A stretch of 64,000 nucleotides of DNA from an uncultured Christensenellaceae bacterium (GTDB lineage: Bacteria; Bacillota; Clostridia; Christensenellales; UBA3700): contig CALWKS010000003.1 of NCBI GenBank assembly GCA_944381325.1, forward strand, positions 124,001 through 188,000. The letters are read 5' to 3'. The notes under the pieces are model-generated. The model had not been told where the DNA came from, made no database searches, and saw nothing but the letters and a program-made list of their open reading frames with translations. Every line of letters begins with the position of its first letter. The stretch's first letter is position 1. Of this stretch, positions 50,912-58,913 are shown piece after piece. The position numbers and the translations under genes were made by a program.

Positions 50912-53128
50912 TCACTCCTTATTTATGTCTTTCACCGTCTTAACGCGTTTTTTGCCGTATTTGTCATAAATCAACTTTGCAGCAACCGCTACCGTTACAA
51001 TCCCCGCAAGTATAATACTTATCCACCAGTATCTTCCTATCCAGAAAATAAGCGCGGACACGATATAAGCCGTAAGCATCCAGTAAGCTATTGCTCCGAA
51101 CAAATATTTCTTTTTTGACAATTCGCCGCTTGCCGCACCTACCGCAGCCATACAAGGCACGCTGAGCAGATTGAATGCCATAAACGCCATAGCCGCAGGG
51201 ACACCTCCTGCCATACCTACAACAAGAGAGCCGAATCCGGTAGACAGTAGCGTGCTCTCGTCCAGATCGAGAACGTCGTTTGACATTCCCGCAAACATAC
51301 CTAGAACAGATACCACCATTTCTTTTGCGATAAGTCCGCTGAATGCCGCTACGACAAACTTCCAGCCGTCTTCTCCCATGGCGAATCCGAGAGGAACGAA
51401 CAACCACTGGAACGCTTTGCTTATCACACCCAAAATACTCTCCCCCTGATCTTCAACAAAGGAGAACGAGAAGCTGAAACTCGTTAAAAACCATATAACT
51501 ACAGTCGCTCCTGCGATGACCGTTGCAGCTCTGAACAGGTAGTGTTTAAGCTTTTGCCACAGATGAATCATAGTATTTGAAAACTGCGGTCTACGATATT
51601 CGGGAAGCTCCATAATGAAAGCAGAGGTTTCTCCCTTGATAACCAGCTTTTTGAGCACAAGCGCGCTTAACACAGCCACCGCTATTCCCAGAACGTATAC
51701 GCCGTAAACAATAAGATCTTTATATTGACCCGCAAAAAGAACGCTTCCTATGCACGCCCATATAGGCAGCTTCGCTCCGCATGAAAAGAAGGGCGTAATC
51801 ATTATTGTCAGTCTTCTTTCTCTCTCACTCTCTATTGTACGCGTTGCCATAATTCCCGGCACGGCGCAACCGAAACACATCAGTAGAGGCAAGAATGATT
51901 TGCCTGACAGACCGAATCTTCTGAAAGCTCTGTCCATAATAAATGCCACTCTCGCCATATACCCGCTGTCCTCGAGAATTGACAAGAACAAGAAGAGCAC
52001 GAGTATCTGTGGTATGAACGAAAGCACTGAAAAAACGCCTCCGAGCAATCCGTCGCAAACCATCGAAGTATACCACGTTCCTTCAGGCATTGCGCCTGCG
52101 ACGAGATCTCCGAGTTTTCCCGTAGCCAAATCCATAAGATTAAACAAAATTGTGCCGGGAGCGTTTATTGCTCCGTTGCCGAAAATATTGTTCCACCCCG
52201 TAGGATTCGCCGACTCGGGAATAGCCCCCATTGCGCCTAGATAGAGAAAATCTTCGCTGAACGTAAGATGAAACACAGCAAACATTATAAATAAAAATAT
52301 AGGAATGCCCCATATTCTGTGCGTAAGCACTCTGTCTATCCTGTCGCTGGCTGACAGTTTTACTGCCTTCTGTTTTCCGCCAACAACGCCTTTAGTCTTC
52401 TCTGTGATAAATGTGTATCTCAAGTCTGCGACCACGGCTTCGTAATCCTCTCCGTCATTCAGCTTTTCTTTAATCTTAGCCGTTACGTCAGAATTAGTTT
52501 TTACTTCTTCCACGTCCTGCTCAATTGCTTTGACGGCTCTGAACGCAACGTTGTCCGCGCCTTTATCCTTATATAAGGTCTTGGCATCTTTGAAAAGATT
52601 TTCAAGCGCGCCTTTTTCTATAACGCTGAATCCCTCGCGTGCAGAAGCAGCGCTTTCGGAAACAGTACACATAAGTTCTTCAAGTCCCTCTTTTTTGAGT
52701 GCGCTTATCTTAACGACGGGCACTTTGAACAGCTTTGATAGTTTTGCATCATCGAGACTTTTTCCTTCCTTTTTCAATACGTCTCCCATATTCAGAGCGA
52801 TCACGACGGGAACGTCGAGTTCGAGAAGCTGTGTCGTAAGATAGAGGTTTCTTTCAAGATTCGTCGCGTCTACAACGTTTACTACAAGATCGGGTCTTTC
52901 TTTGATTATATAATTCCTAGATACAACTTCCTCTGGAGTATAAGGAGAAAGACTGTAAATACCGGGAAGATCGACTATCTGAATTTTCAATCCGCGTTTT
53001 TTATATGTACCCTCCCTTTTGTCTACGGTAACCCCCGGCCAGTTGCCCACGTGAGCGGTACTACCAGTAAGCGCATTGAACAAAGTGGTTTTTCCGCAAT
53101 TGGGATTGCCCGCCAAAGCGATTATCAT
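50912..53128 (-). CDS. feoB: Ferrous iron transporter FeoB
   Basis: The 738-residue protein is the Fe2+ transporter of the inner membrane. Its N-terminal G domain has G1 GNPNCGKTT (7-15), G3 DLPG (53-56) and G4 NMGD (113-116). A helical linker with a GDP-dissociation-like domain follows to about residue 265. The membrane part has two Gate domains with conserved cysteines in LMCFGCAVPGIMATRTIESE. The G5 loop is not resolved by eye. The start at 53128 has GGAGG overlapping the end of feoA. It lies between two FeoA genes and the Cys-rich partner, and the operon carries DtxR-type operators. Confidence 0.96.
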   Translation of the reverse strand: MIIALAGNPNCGKTTLFNALTGSTAHVGNWPGVTVDKREGTYKKRGLKIQIVDLPGIYSLSPYTPEEVVSRNYIIKERPDLVVNVVDATNLERNLYLTTQLLELDVPVVIALNMGDVLKKEGKSLDDAKLSKLFKVPVVKISALKKEGLEELMCTVSESAASAREGFSVIEKGALENLFKDAKTLYKDKGADNVAFRAVKAIEQDVEEVKTNSDVTAKIKEKLNDGEDYEAVVADLRYTFITEKTKGVVGGKQKAVKLSASDRIDRVLTHRIWGIPIFLFIMFAVFHLTFSEDFLYLGAMGAIPESANPTGWNNIFGNGAINAPGTILFNLMDLATGKLGDLVAGAMPEGTWYTSMVCDGLLGGVFSVLSFIPQILVLFLFLSILEDSGYMARVAFIMDRAFRRFGLSGKSFLPLLMCFGCAVPGIMATRTIESERERRLTIMITPFFSCGAKLPIWACIGSVLFAGQYKDLIVYGVYVLGIAVAVLSALVLKKLVIKGETSAFIMELPEYRRPQFSNTMIHLWQKLKHYLFRAATVIAGATVVIWFLTSFSFSFSFVEDQGESILGVISKAFQWLFVPLGFAMGEDGWKFVVAAFSGLIAKEMVVSVLGMFAGMSNDVLDLDESTLLSTGFGSLVVGMAGGVPAAMAFMAFNLLSVPCMAAVGAASGELSKKKYLFGAIAYWMLTAYIVSALIFWIGRYWWISIILAGIVTVAVAAKLIYDKYGKKRVKTVKDINKE

Positions 53129-53129
53129 A

Positions 53130-53357
53130 TTACACCTCCACAGTTACGCTTGCCGCTTCGCTCTTTCTCAAAGACAGCTCGTACCCTCTAAGAGTGATCT
53201 CGATCGGATCTCCGAGGGGTGCGACCTTTCTCAGCACAATGCCTGCTCCCGGCGTAATACCCATATCGAAAAGTCTCCTTTTGATTTTTATTTCTCCTGT
53301 CACTGAAACAACTTTGCCTTGCATACCTTTTTCCAGCTTGTCTAAAGTGGTTAACAT
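53130..53357 (-). CDS. feoA: FeoA-domain protein
   Basis: The 75-residue protein is an SH3-like FeoA domain (LEKGMQGKVVSVTG, RRLFDMGITPGAGIVLRK, LRGYELSLRKSEA). FeoA is a cytoplasmic partner that modulates FeoB. It overlaps the stop of the other FeoA gene by seven bases, has AAAGGAGG upstream of its ATG and ends one base before feoB. Confidence 0.92.
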   Translation of the reverse strand: MLTTLDKLEKGMQGKVVSVTGEIKIKRRLFDMGITPGAGIVLRKVAPLGDPIEITLRGYELSLRKSEAASVTVEV

Positions 53358-53581
53358 ACTTCCTCCTTTAATTTCACTTCTATCTTTGTTGCCACTCCTC
53401 TGCCGAGAGCCAACTTTGCGTTGCCTGCTTTGACAACGACGTCGCCTTTGTTATCGTAAAGTGACTGCAATAACGCCCCGGGTATAAATCCGAGATTTTC
53501 AAGATGTCTTTTAAGCTTATCTTCTGCAATCAGTCTCACAATTATCAGCTCCTTTCCGAAAGGAGCGAACGCTAAAGTCAT
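53351..53581 (-). CDS. Second FeoA-domain protein
   Basis: The 76-residue protein is a second, divergent FeoA domain (VRLIAEDKLKRHLENLGFIPGA, GNAKLALGRGVATKIEV). It is the first gene of the feo operon. The two FeoA domains differ too much to be a recent duplication. GGAGG precedes the ATG, and an operator (53599-53614) lies just upstream. Confidence 0.88.
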   Translation of the reverse strand: MTLAFAPFGKELIIVRLIAEDKLKRHLENLGFIPGALLQSLYDNKGDVVVKAGNAKLALGRGVATKIEVKLKEEVC

Positions 53582-53598
53582 ATCATCGCCTCCGTTTA

Positions 53599-53614
53599 GT
53601 TAGCTTAAGCTAAC
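53599..53614. promoter_or_regulatory. DtxR-type operator (GTTAGC-TTAA-GCTAAC)
   Basis: A perfect 16-base palindrome 18 bases upstream of the first feoA start codon, where a bound repressor would block elongation. Confidence 0.75.
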
Positions 53615-53714
53615 CGCAGCCATTTATATTACGCCCCTTACGAGGCGTTGACCTTTACATTATATGCTTATTTATGTCGACGCTGAACAACTAATCTGTT
53701 ATCCCGTAAATTTA

Positions 53715-53730
53715 GTTAGCTACTGCTAAC
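53715..53730. promoter_or_regulatory. DtxR-type operator (GTTAGC-TACT-GCTAAC)
   Basis: A 6-4-6 palindrome downstream of the short hairpin in the feo control region; the counterpart of the site at 50518-50533. Confidence 0.75.
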
Positions 53731-53738
53731 CAGTCGAC

Positions 53739-53768
53739 AAAAAATTGTTCGGATTCCTCCGAGCAATT
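53739..53768 (-). terminator. Short leader hairpin with U run in feo control region
   Basis: On the minus strand AATTG-C-TCGG pairs with CCGA-A-CAATT and runs into a T tract. The predicted start of transcription (about 53764) lies inside its 5' arm. The loop region GGAATCC is shared with the hairpin at 50542-50568. It may also be the terminator of the DtxR gene. Confidence 0.55.
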
Positions 53769-53770
53769 AA

Positions 53771-53799
53771 ATTCTATATGCTATCGAGCACTATGTCAA
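53771..53799 (-). promoter_or_regulatory. Promoter in feo control region
   Basis: TTGACA and TAGAAT are separated by 17 bases on the minus strand; the operator at 53802-53817 ends two bases before the -35 box. Confidence 0.7.
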
Positions 53800-53801
53800 C
53801 C

Positions 53802-53817
53802 GTTAGTCTCGACTAAC
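53802..53817. promoter_or_regulatory. DtxR-type operator (GTTAGT-CTCG-ACTAAC)
   Basis: A palindrome with perfect 6-base arms directly upstream of the -35 box of the feo control region, in the same place as the site at 50612-50627. Confidence 0.72.
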
Positions 53818-53839
53818 AATATAAATTTCTCTTAGTTTG

Positions 53840-54214
53840 TCATTCACCCGTCTTTTTCAGATAATTTTTCATAGCACCGAAACTCTCGTCGCTTATGATA
53901 TGCTCTATTCTGCAAGCGTCGTTTTCTGCAGTTTCGTCATTTACGCCCAGAACTTTAACAAGAAAACTCTTTATGATCTTGTGCTTTTCATAAACTGAAT
54001 TCGCTTTATCGAGACCCGCAGCGGTAAGTTCTATGTATCCGTTGTCGTCCACAGAAACATAGCCGGCTTTTTTAAGAAGACCTACAGCTCTGGAAATGCT
54101 GGGCTTTGAATAATTGAGTTCAACGGCAAGGTCTATTGAACGCACGTTGCCCTGCCTGTTCTTAAGCCTTAATATTGTTTCGAGATAATTTTCGCCTGAT
54201 TCCTGTATCTTCAT
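53840..54214 (-). CDS. DtxR/MntR family metal-dependent repressor
   Basis: The 124-residue protein is a complete small DtxR-family regulator: ESGENYLETILRL at the N-terminus with metal-binding acidic residues, the recognition helix in ELNYSKPSISRAVGLL, and the dimerisation region HKIIKSFLVKVLGV with ACRIEHIIS, the E-H metal motif. It should repress feo genes when Fe2+ or Mn2+ is plentiful by binding the GTTAGy-N4-rCTAAC sites nearby. I chose the ATG at 54214, which has GGTG upstream; a GTG three codons earlier lies in that same sequence. It has its own promoter and faces away from rubrerythrin. Confidence 0.92.
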   Translation of the reverse strand: MKIQESGENYLETILRLKNRQGNVRSIDLAVELNYSKPSISRAVGLLKKAGYVSVDDNGYIELTAAGLDKANSVYEKHKIIKSFLVKVLGVNDETAENDACRIEHIISDESFGAMKNYLKKTGE

Positions 54215-54241
54215 AGCTTTCACCGCCCTGATAATATAATT

Positions 54242-54270
54242 ATTTTAACATCAGCAAAAACTTTTGACAA
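54242..54270 (-). promoter_or_regulatory. Promoter of DtxR gene
   Basis: TTGTCA and TAAAAT are separated by 17 bases on the minus strand. A partial operator (GTTAGC-GCCA-TCTTAC, 54274-54289) lies four bases upstream of the -35 box, which could allow weak self-control. Confidence 0.62.
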
Positions 54271-54404
54271 GCAGTTAGCGCCATCTTACTCGTCGTACAG
54301 CTTATTATCAATAAAATTACGCCACTAAATGCACCTTATTGTAGCTTAAAATCCAAGTTCTAATGGTAGTTTATTCCACATCGAAAACAGCACAAAATTA
54401 CGTA

Positions 54405-54433
54405 TTGACAACGCGTCATTCTTACTTTATAAT
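54405..54433 (+). promoter_or_regulatory. Consensus promoter of rubrerythrin operon
   Basis: TTGACA and TATAAT, both perfect, are separated by 17 bases, 48 bases upstream of the start codon. Confidence 0.78.
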
Positions 54434-54481
54434 ATGCTTGATCCCGACAATTTTGGGAAATGTAAAAAAGGAGATAAACAA

Positions 54482-55018
54482 ATGAATATCAAAGGTACGA
54501 AGACCGAACAGAACCTCATGACCGCTTTTGCCGGCGAGTCTCAGGCGAGAAACAAGTACACATATTACGCTTCAAAGGCTAAAAAGGACGGCTACGTTCA
54601 GATTGCCAACCTCTTTGAAGAAACCGCAAACAACGAGAAAGAACACGCTAAAATCTGGTTTAAACTTCTGCACGGCGGCATAGGCGCTACTACCGACAAC
54701 CTCAAGGACGCTGCTGCAGGTGAAAACTACGAGTGGACGGATATGTACGCTACGTTTGCCAAAGAAGCGCGCGAAGAAGGCTTTGAAGAAATAGCAAAAC
54801 TCTTTGAAGGCGTTGCGGCTATCGAAAAGGAGCATGAAGAAAGATACCGCGCTCTTCTCGCAAACATCGAAAAGGGCGAAGTATTCAAGAAGGCAGGCGA
54901 AAACGAATGGATCTGCAACAACTGCGGACATATCCATTACGGAAAAGAAGCGCCTGAAGTATGCCCCGTCTGCGCTCATCCTCAGGCATATTTCCAGCTG
55001 AGAAGCAAAAACTATTAA
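54482..55018 (+). CDS. rbr: Rubrerythrin
   Basis: The 178-residue protein has a ferritin-like four-helix domain with the diiron ligands in [28 protein letters not shown] and [14 protein letters not shown]-terminal rubredoxin domain follows with two Cys-x2-Cys pairs ([16 protein letters not shown]). It reduces hydrogen peroxide in anaerobes using electrons from rubredoxin-type carriers. The ATG at 54482 has AAAGGAG; a longer frame from the -10 region is rejected. It precedes the flavoprotein-rubredoxin that could supply its electrons. Confidence 0.95.
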   Translation: MNIKGTKTEQNLMTAFAGESQARNKYTYYASKAKKDGYVQIANLFEETANNEKEHAKIWFKLLHGGIGATTDNLKDAAAGENYEWTDMYATFAKEAREEGFEEIAKLFEGVAAIEKEHEERYRALLANIEKGEVFKKAGENEWICNNCGHIHYGKEAPEVCPVCAHPQAYFQLRSKNY

Positions 55019-55019
55019 T

Positions 55020-55652
55020 ATGAACAATTCGGCTTTCCGCGCGCTGAGCTACGGCGTATACGTTCTGAGCACCTGGGACAACGGCAGACCTACGGGATGT
55101 ACGGTGAACAGCGTTATGCAGATAACCTCATCCCCTGCAACCGTTGCCGTAAGCGTTAACAAAAACAACTATACGCACGAGTGCATAGAAAGAAGTAAAA
55201 AGTTTGCAATCAGCATTCTTCACGAAGAAAGCAATCCCGATATCATTTCGACTTTCGGCTTTTCCAGCGGCAGAGATACAGATAAATTCAGCAAGGTCGA
55301 GTATATACTGGCAGGCATGATGCCTGTTGTCAAAAACTCGGCGGCATACATTGTCTGCGATGTTGAAAAAACGCTTGAAACCGACACGCACACGGTATTT
55401 TTGGGAAAAGTCGCTGATGCAGACGTCCTTGAGAACAAGCCCCCTATGACCTACTCTTATTATCACAACGTTATCAAGGGAAAAACGGCGAAAAACGCCC
55501 CGACTTATATCGAGGAAAAAACTGAAAAAGGCAAATGGGTCTGCTCTGTCTGCGGACACGTATATGACGGAGAAACTCCTTTTGAAGAACTGCCTGAAGA
55601 TTTCAGATGTCCCGTATGCAAACAACCCAAGTCGGTATTCGTTAAAAAATAA
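55020..55652 (+). CDS. Flavin reductase-rubredoxin fusion (Hrb type)
   Basis: The 210-residue protein joins an FMN-binding flavin reductase-like domain ([32 protein letters not shown]) to a C-terminal rubredoxin ([22 protein letters not shown]). This is the layout of the high-molecular-weight rubredoxin of acetogens, which passes electrons from NAD(P)H to oxygen- or peroxide-reducing partners. Only one base separates it from the rubrerythrin stop, and no clear Shine-Dalgarno is seen, so it probably depends on translational coupling. The pair forms a peroxide or oxygen defence unit. Confidence 0.92.
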   Translation: MNNSAFRALSYGVYVLSTWDNGRPTGCTVNSVMQITSSPATVAVSVNKNNYTHECIERSKKFAISILHEESNPDIISTFGFSSGRDTDKFSKVEYILAGMMPVVKNSAAYIVCDVEKTLETDTHTVFLGKVADADVLENKPPMTYSYYHNVIKGKTAKNAPTYIEEKTEKGKWVCSVCGHVYDGETPFEELPEDFRCPVCKQPKSVFVKK

Positions 55653-55668
55653 ATTCAGTAAATTCACG

Positions 55669-55700
55669 CGCCGCTCCGCGTTTTACGGGGCGGCGTTTTT
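55669..55700 (+). terminator. Terminator of rubrerythrin operon
   Basis: A 10-bp GC-rich stem (CGCCGCTCCG with CGGGGCGGCG, one G-T pair) is followed by TTTTT. Confidence 0.85.
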
Positions 55701-55796
55701 CTGTTTAACGCTTTTCATCTGCTGATTTATGGACGATCCGTACTTTTTAATTTAAAAGCAAATTTAAAAAATCCATATTTTTATTCTCTCTTTCGT

Positions 55797-55825
55797 TTGA
55801 CTGTTTTTTAATGCGGTAATATAAT
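55797..55825 (+). promoter_or_regulatory. Promoter of AEC transporter gene
   Basis: TTGACT and TATAAT are separated by 17 bases. The 57-base leader contains a GC-rich hairpin around 55852-55872 (CCCG...CGGG). Confidence 0.68.
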
Positions 55826-55888
55826 ACCTTTGTTAATCTGACCGTATTTATGCGCCCGCACAAGTGCGCGGGAGACCGAGGAGCGTTT

Positions 55889-56836
55889 ATGGAATTTTTT
55901 ATCACTACACTAATAGCCGTAGCGACAATGCTTGTCTATGCAGTACCCGGCTTTATTTCTGTCAAAACAAAGCTTATCAAACCTGAAAGCATCTCCTCTT
56001 TTGCGGTTATCCTGATGTACGTCTGCAGCCCTTGCCTTACCGTTTATTCAGTAAACGCCGTACCCGTTTATACTAAAGATCTGATCTTGCAGATAATCGG
56101 CTTTTTCTTTATTTCGATGGCTGCTCAGGCAATTATGCTGGGAATAGCTTTCCTTATTCTGCGCAAAAAATACGCCGACGTTAAATACCGCGTTTACACC
56201 GTTGCTACCAGCTTCGGCAATTGTGCTTTTATGGGCGTTCCTCTTCTTCAGGCTCTCTTCCCCGACAATCCCAACGTAACCATTCTTTCCGTTTCCTATC
56301 TTCTGGGAATGAATATATTCGGTTGGACAATCGCGTCGGCGATCATTACAAGAGACAAGAAATACATTAAACCGTGGAAAGCGATCGTAAACCCTGCCGC
56401 AATAGCAATGATAGTATGTATCCCCTTCTTCTTCACTGAATGGAGACTTCCTGAAAAAGTTGCGGATATATTTACTCTCCTCGGCAAAATGTCAACACCT
56501 ATGTGTATGCTTATCATGGGCATGCGCCTTGCTACGGTGAAGCCTAAATCTCTTTTCTGCACTCCTTCGCAATACGTTATCGTTGCGGTAAAACAGCTTA
56601 TCTTCCCGTTTATAGGATTTCTGCTGATATGGTTCTTGCCGTTCGATACTTACGTCAAATATTCAATGTTTATTTTAAGCGCCGCACCTATTGCCAGCGT
56701 CGTTCTCAACTTTGCGGAAATGCTTGGCGAAGGACAGGAAAACTCCGCCAACCTCGTTCTCCTCGGCACAGTCTTCAGCATAGCGACTCTGCCGGTAATG
56801 ACGCTGATATTGCAAGCCATAGGCGGCACAGCATAA
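55889..56836 (+). CDS. AEC (auxin efflux carrier) family transporter
   Basis: The 315-residue protein has about ten membrane spans in two inverted halves, with the family motif YRVYTVATSFGNCAFMGVPLLQAL in the middle and KMSTPMCMLIMGMRLA in the second half. Bacterial members move organic acids such as malate or malonate across the inner membrane; the substrate is unknown here. The ATG at 55889 has GAGGAG upstream; a frame 13 codons longer would start in the structured leader and is rejected. It lies alone between a promoter and a terminator. Confidence 0.88.
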   Translation: MEFFITTLIAVATMLVYAVPGFISVKTKLIKPESISSFAVILMYVCSPCLTVYSVNAVPVYTKDLILQIIGFFFISMAAQAIMLGIAFLILRKKYADVKYRVYTVATSFGNCAFMGVPLLQALFPDNPNVTILSVSYLLGMNIFGWTIASAIITRDKKYIKPWKAIVNPAAIAMIVCIPFFFTEWRLPEKVADIFTLLGKMSTPMCMLIMGMRLATVKPKSLFCTPSQYVIVAVKQLIFPFIGFLLIWFLPFDTYVKYSMFILSAAPIASVVLNFAEMLGEGQENSANLVLLGTVFSIATLPVMTLILQAIGGTA

Positions 56837-56862
56837 ACTTTAATCTATAAACTTAAACAAAC

Positions 56863-56895
56863 AAAGCCTTGCGTTCACCTTGCAAGGCTTTTTCT
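56863..56895 (+). terminator. Terminator of AEC transporter gene
   Basis: AAAGCCTTGC pairs with GCAAGGCTTT (9-base loop) and is followed by TTTCT. Confidence 0.8.
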
Positions 56896-56936
56896 ATAAA
56901 AGAAATATTTCATTTATATTAAATTGATATTCTCAT

Positions 56937-56961
56937 AAAAAAAGGCGGACTTGCGTCCGCC
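56937..56961 (-). terminator. Terminator of phosphoesterase transcript
   Basis: On the minus strand a 7-bp stem (GGCGGAC with GTCCGCC, four-base loop) is followed by seven T residues. Confidence 0.85.
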
Positions 56962-57093
56962 CCGTCCTATGCAGCCTGCCCCCTTCCTGTGTTTACGCAA
57001 AAAGCGTAAACTTATGAGCCGTATGGCTGTATCGGCAATATGTTTGAGCTAAGCCGTAATTGCTTTCAAGTGCATTTGTTAAATAAGCTCAAT
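56962..57093 (-). other. Structured 3' untranslated RNA of the phosphoesterase gene
   Basis: Between the stop codon at 57094 and the terminator there are about 130 bases with at least two clean hairpins: GTTTACGC-N5-GCGTAAAC (56991-57011) and AGCC-GTAT-GGCT (57017-57028). GAGCT and AGCTC also pair further upstream. It contains no coding frame. It could be a 3'-derived small RNA or a long structured tail. Confidence 0.45.
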
Positions 57094-57624
57094 TTAATTC
57101 GTTCTTCTGAATTCTTCATTGTTTGCAACTAGTTCTTCAAACGTAACGGGCATAAAGCCGTTTATATCAACTCCTGCGTTAAATGCGTTGCTCATAGTCT
57201 TAAGATATCTCCAATACGGGCGATTGGTATTGTTGTGCATATGCCCGTGTATCAAATTTCTGCCCTCGAACGCAAGCATAGGAAAATGACACAGCGTAGC
57301 TTTTCCCTTGCCCGTATTGATCACCTCATAAGACGAACAGCCGATAAAGTAATCGGAAAGATTTACGTTGTTTATCCAACTGCGGTCGTGATTTCCTATG
57401 ATCAGGTATTTATTCCCTTTAAGTCTTCTGAGGTACTCTTCAGGCGGAATTTCAGAGCGATAAGCAAAGTCCCCGATAATGTAAACCGTATCGTTTTTAT
57501 GCACTCTCTTATTCCACGCGGAAATCAAGGCTTCATTCATCTCTTCAACATCTTTGAAAGGACGGTTACACATACTTATTACGCTTTTATGCCCAAAATG
57601 CAGATCGCTTATAAAATAAATCAT
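57094..57624 (-). CDS. Calcineurin-like phosphoesterase
   Basis: The 176-residue protein is a compact metallophosphoesterase with the metal-ligand motifs DLH (residues 7-9 in FISDLHFGHK), IGDFAYR, IGNHDRS and IHGHMHNN. Small cytoplasmic members of this type act on phosphodiesters or nucleotides; the substrate is unknown. AAAGGAGG precedes the start at 57624, and a consensus promoter with a leader of about 100 bases is at 57730-57758. It is not related to the giant phosphoesterase at 1187-5761 beyond the shared fold. Confidence 0.9.
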   Translation of the reverse strand: MIYFISDLHFGHKSVISMCNRPFKDVEEMNEALISAWNKRVHKNDTVYIIGDFAYRSEIPPEEYLRRLKGNKYLIIGNHDRSWINNVNLSDYFIGCSSYEVINTGKGKATLCHFPMLAFEGRNLIHGHMHNNTNRPYWRYLKTMSNAFNAGVDINGFMPVTFEELVANNEEFRRTN

Positions 57625-57729
57625 ATATGCCCTCCTTTCTGAAATTCAAACCTCTGTTCCTGCCTCAAAACAGAATTGACTTTATATATCAGATTGATTC
57701 TTAGAAGAACCGTCATAAACGATATTTAT

Positions 57730-57758
57730 ATTATAGTTTTATAATCTTTTGTTGTCAA
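57730..57758 (-). promoter_or_regulatory. Consensus promoter of phosphoesterase gene
   Basis: TTGACA and TATAAT, both perfect, are separated by 17 bases on the minus strand. The -35 box lies in a dyad (TTTTGTTG with CAACAAAA). Confidence 0.75.
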
Positions 57759-57797
57759 CAAAATAACTGTGATAACCGATATTTTTGAAAATCGAAT

Positions 57798-57824
57798 AAA
57801 AAAAGAACGGGCATTTCTGCCCGT
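57798..57824 (-). terminator. Terminator of fba
   Basis: ACGGGC pairs with GCCCGT around six bases, and on the minus strand is followed by TC and a run of T residues. Confidence 0.85.
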
Positions 57825-57845
57825 CCCTTATATCCTTTTTAAAGA

Positions 57846-58799
57846 TTACGCATTGAGGATTTCAGTAGCCTTGCCAGCGCAGCCGAGAACTTCAGTCAGC
57901 TTATGCTTAACAATGTACTTGATGTTTGCTCTTGCGTCGCCGAGGTACTGTCTGGGGTCGAAGTGATCCGGATGCTCAACGAAGTGCTTGCGGATACCTG
58001 CAGTGCAAGCCATACGCAGGTCGCTGTCGATGTTGATCTTGCAAACCGCCATAGAAGCAGCCTTTCTCAGCATATCTTCAGGAACGCCGATTGCGTCTTT
58101 GAGAGCGCCGCCGTTCTCGTTGATGATCTTAACGAATTCCTGCGGAACGGAAGAAGCGCCGTGGAGAACTATCGGGAAGTTGGGCAGTCTCTTTGCAACT
58201 TCTTCGAGAATGTCGAATCTGAGCTGCGGCTTTGTGCCCGGCTTGAACTTATAAGCGCCGTGAGACGTACCGATTGCGATTGCAAGGCTGTCTACACCGG
58301 TCTTGGTAACGAACTCTTCAACCTCTTCAGGTCTGGTGTAAGAGCTGTCTTCAGCAGAAACCTTAACTTCGTCTTCAACGCCTGCAAGTCTGCCGAGTTC
58401 GCCTTCTACGACAACGCCGTGGTCGTGAGCGTATTCAACAACCTTACGGGTAAGCTCGATGTTATCCTTGAAAGCGTGGTGGCTGCCGTCGATCATGACG
58501 GAATTGAAACCGCCGTCGATACAGCTCTTGCACAGCTCGAACGTATCGCCGTGGTCGAGGTGCAGGCAGATGGGCAGATGGCTGACTTCTTCAGCAGCTT
58601 CTACCATCTTGCGCAGGTAGGTGGGGTTAGCGTACTTTCTTGCGCCGGAAGAAACCTGAAGAATAAGCGGAGCGTTCTCCTCGGTAGCAGCTTCTACGAT
58701 ACCCTGAATGATTTCCATATTGTTTACGTTGAAAGCGCCGATAGCGTAACCGCCCTCGTAAGCCTTCTTAAACATATTTGCAGATGTAACCAATGGCAT
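57846..58799 (-). CDS. fba: Fructose-bisphosphate aldolase, class II
   Basis: The 317-residue zinc enzyme splits fructose-1,6-bisphosphate into the two triose phosphates in glycolysis. The catalytic D82 and zinc-ligand H83 lie in LHLDHGD; further zinc ligands lie in GTSHGAYKF and VLHGASSVP, and NIDSDLR is the substrate phosphate loop. The ATG at 58799 has GGAGG upstream; a longer frame of five codons is rejected. It has its own promoter (58914-58942), a leader of about 107 bases with a terminator-like hairpin, and a strong terminator. Confidence 0.95.
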   Translation of the reverse strand: MPLVTSANMFKKAYEGGYAIGAFNVNNMEIIQGIVEAATEENAPLILQVSSGARKYANPTYLRKMVEAAEEVSHLPICLHLDHGDTFELCKSCIDGGFNSVMIDGSHHAFKDNIELTRKVVEYAHDHGVVVEGELGRLAGVEDEVKVSAEDSSYTRPEEVEEFVTKTGVDSLAIAIGTSHGAYKFKPGTKPQLRFDILEEVAKRLPNFPIVLHGASSVPQEFVKIINENGGALKDAIGVPEDMLRKAASMAVCKINIDSDLRMACTAGIRKHFVEHPDHFDPRQYLGDARANIKYIVKHKLTEVLGCAGKATEILNA

Positions 58800-58875
58800 A
58801 AAAATTACCTCCAAAATTGTTATCTTTATTGTCGTATTGCGCGCATTTACGCGTATTTACCCTTTATTCAGCACA

Positions 58876-58898
58876 GAAAAACGGCTTTTTCAGCCATT
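58876..58898 (-). promoter_or_regulatory. Terminator-like hairpin in fba leader
   Basis: On the minus strand AATGGCT pairs with AGCCGTT (7 bp, one G-T pair, five-base loop) and is followed by TTTCTG. It lies shortly after the predicted start of the fba transcript and could attenuate it. Confidence 0.45.
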
Positions 58899-58913
58899 TT
58901 CCGTACCGTTTAT

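Noticed and set aside
55832..55888. The AEC leader hairpin as a known riboswitch.
   Set aside because: Only one simple hairpin is seen, with no competing helix or recognisable aptamer motif.
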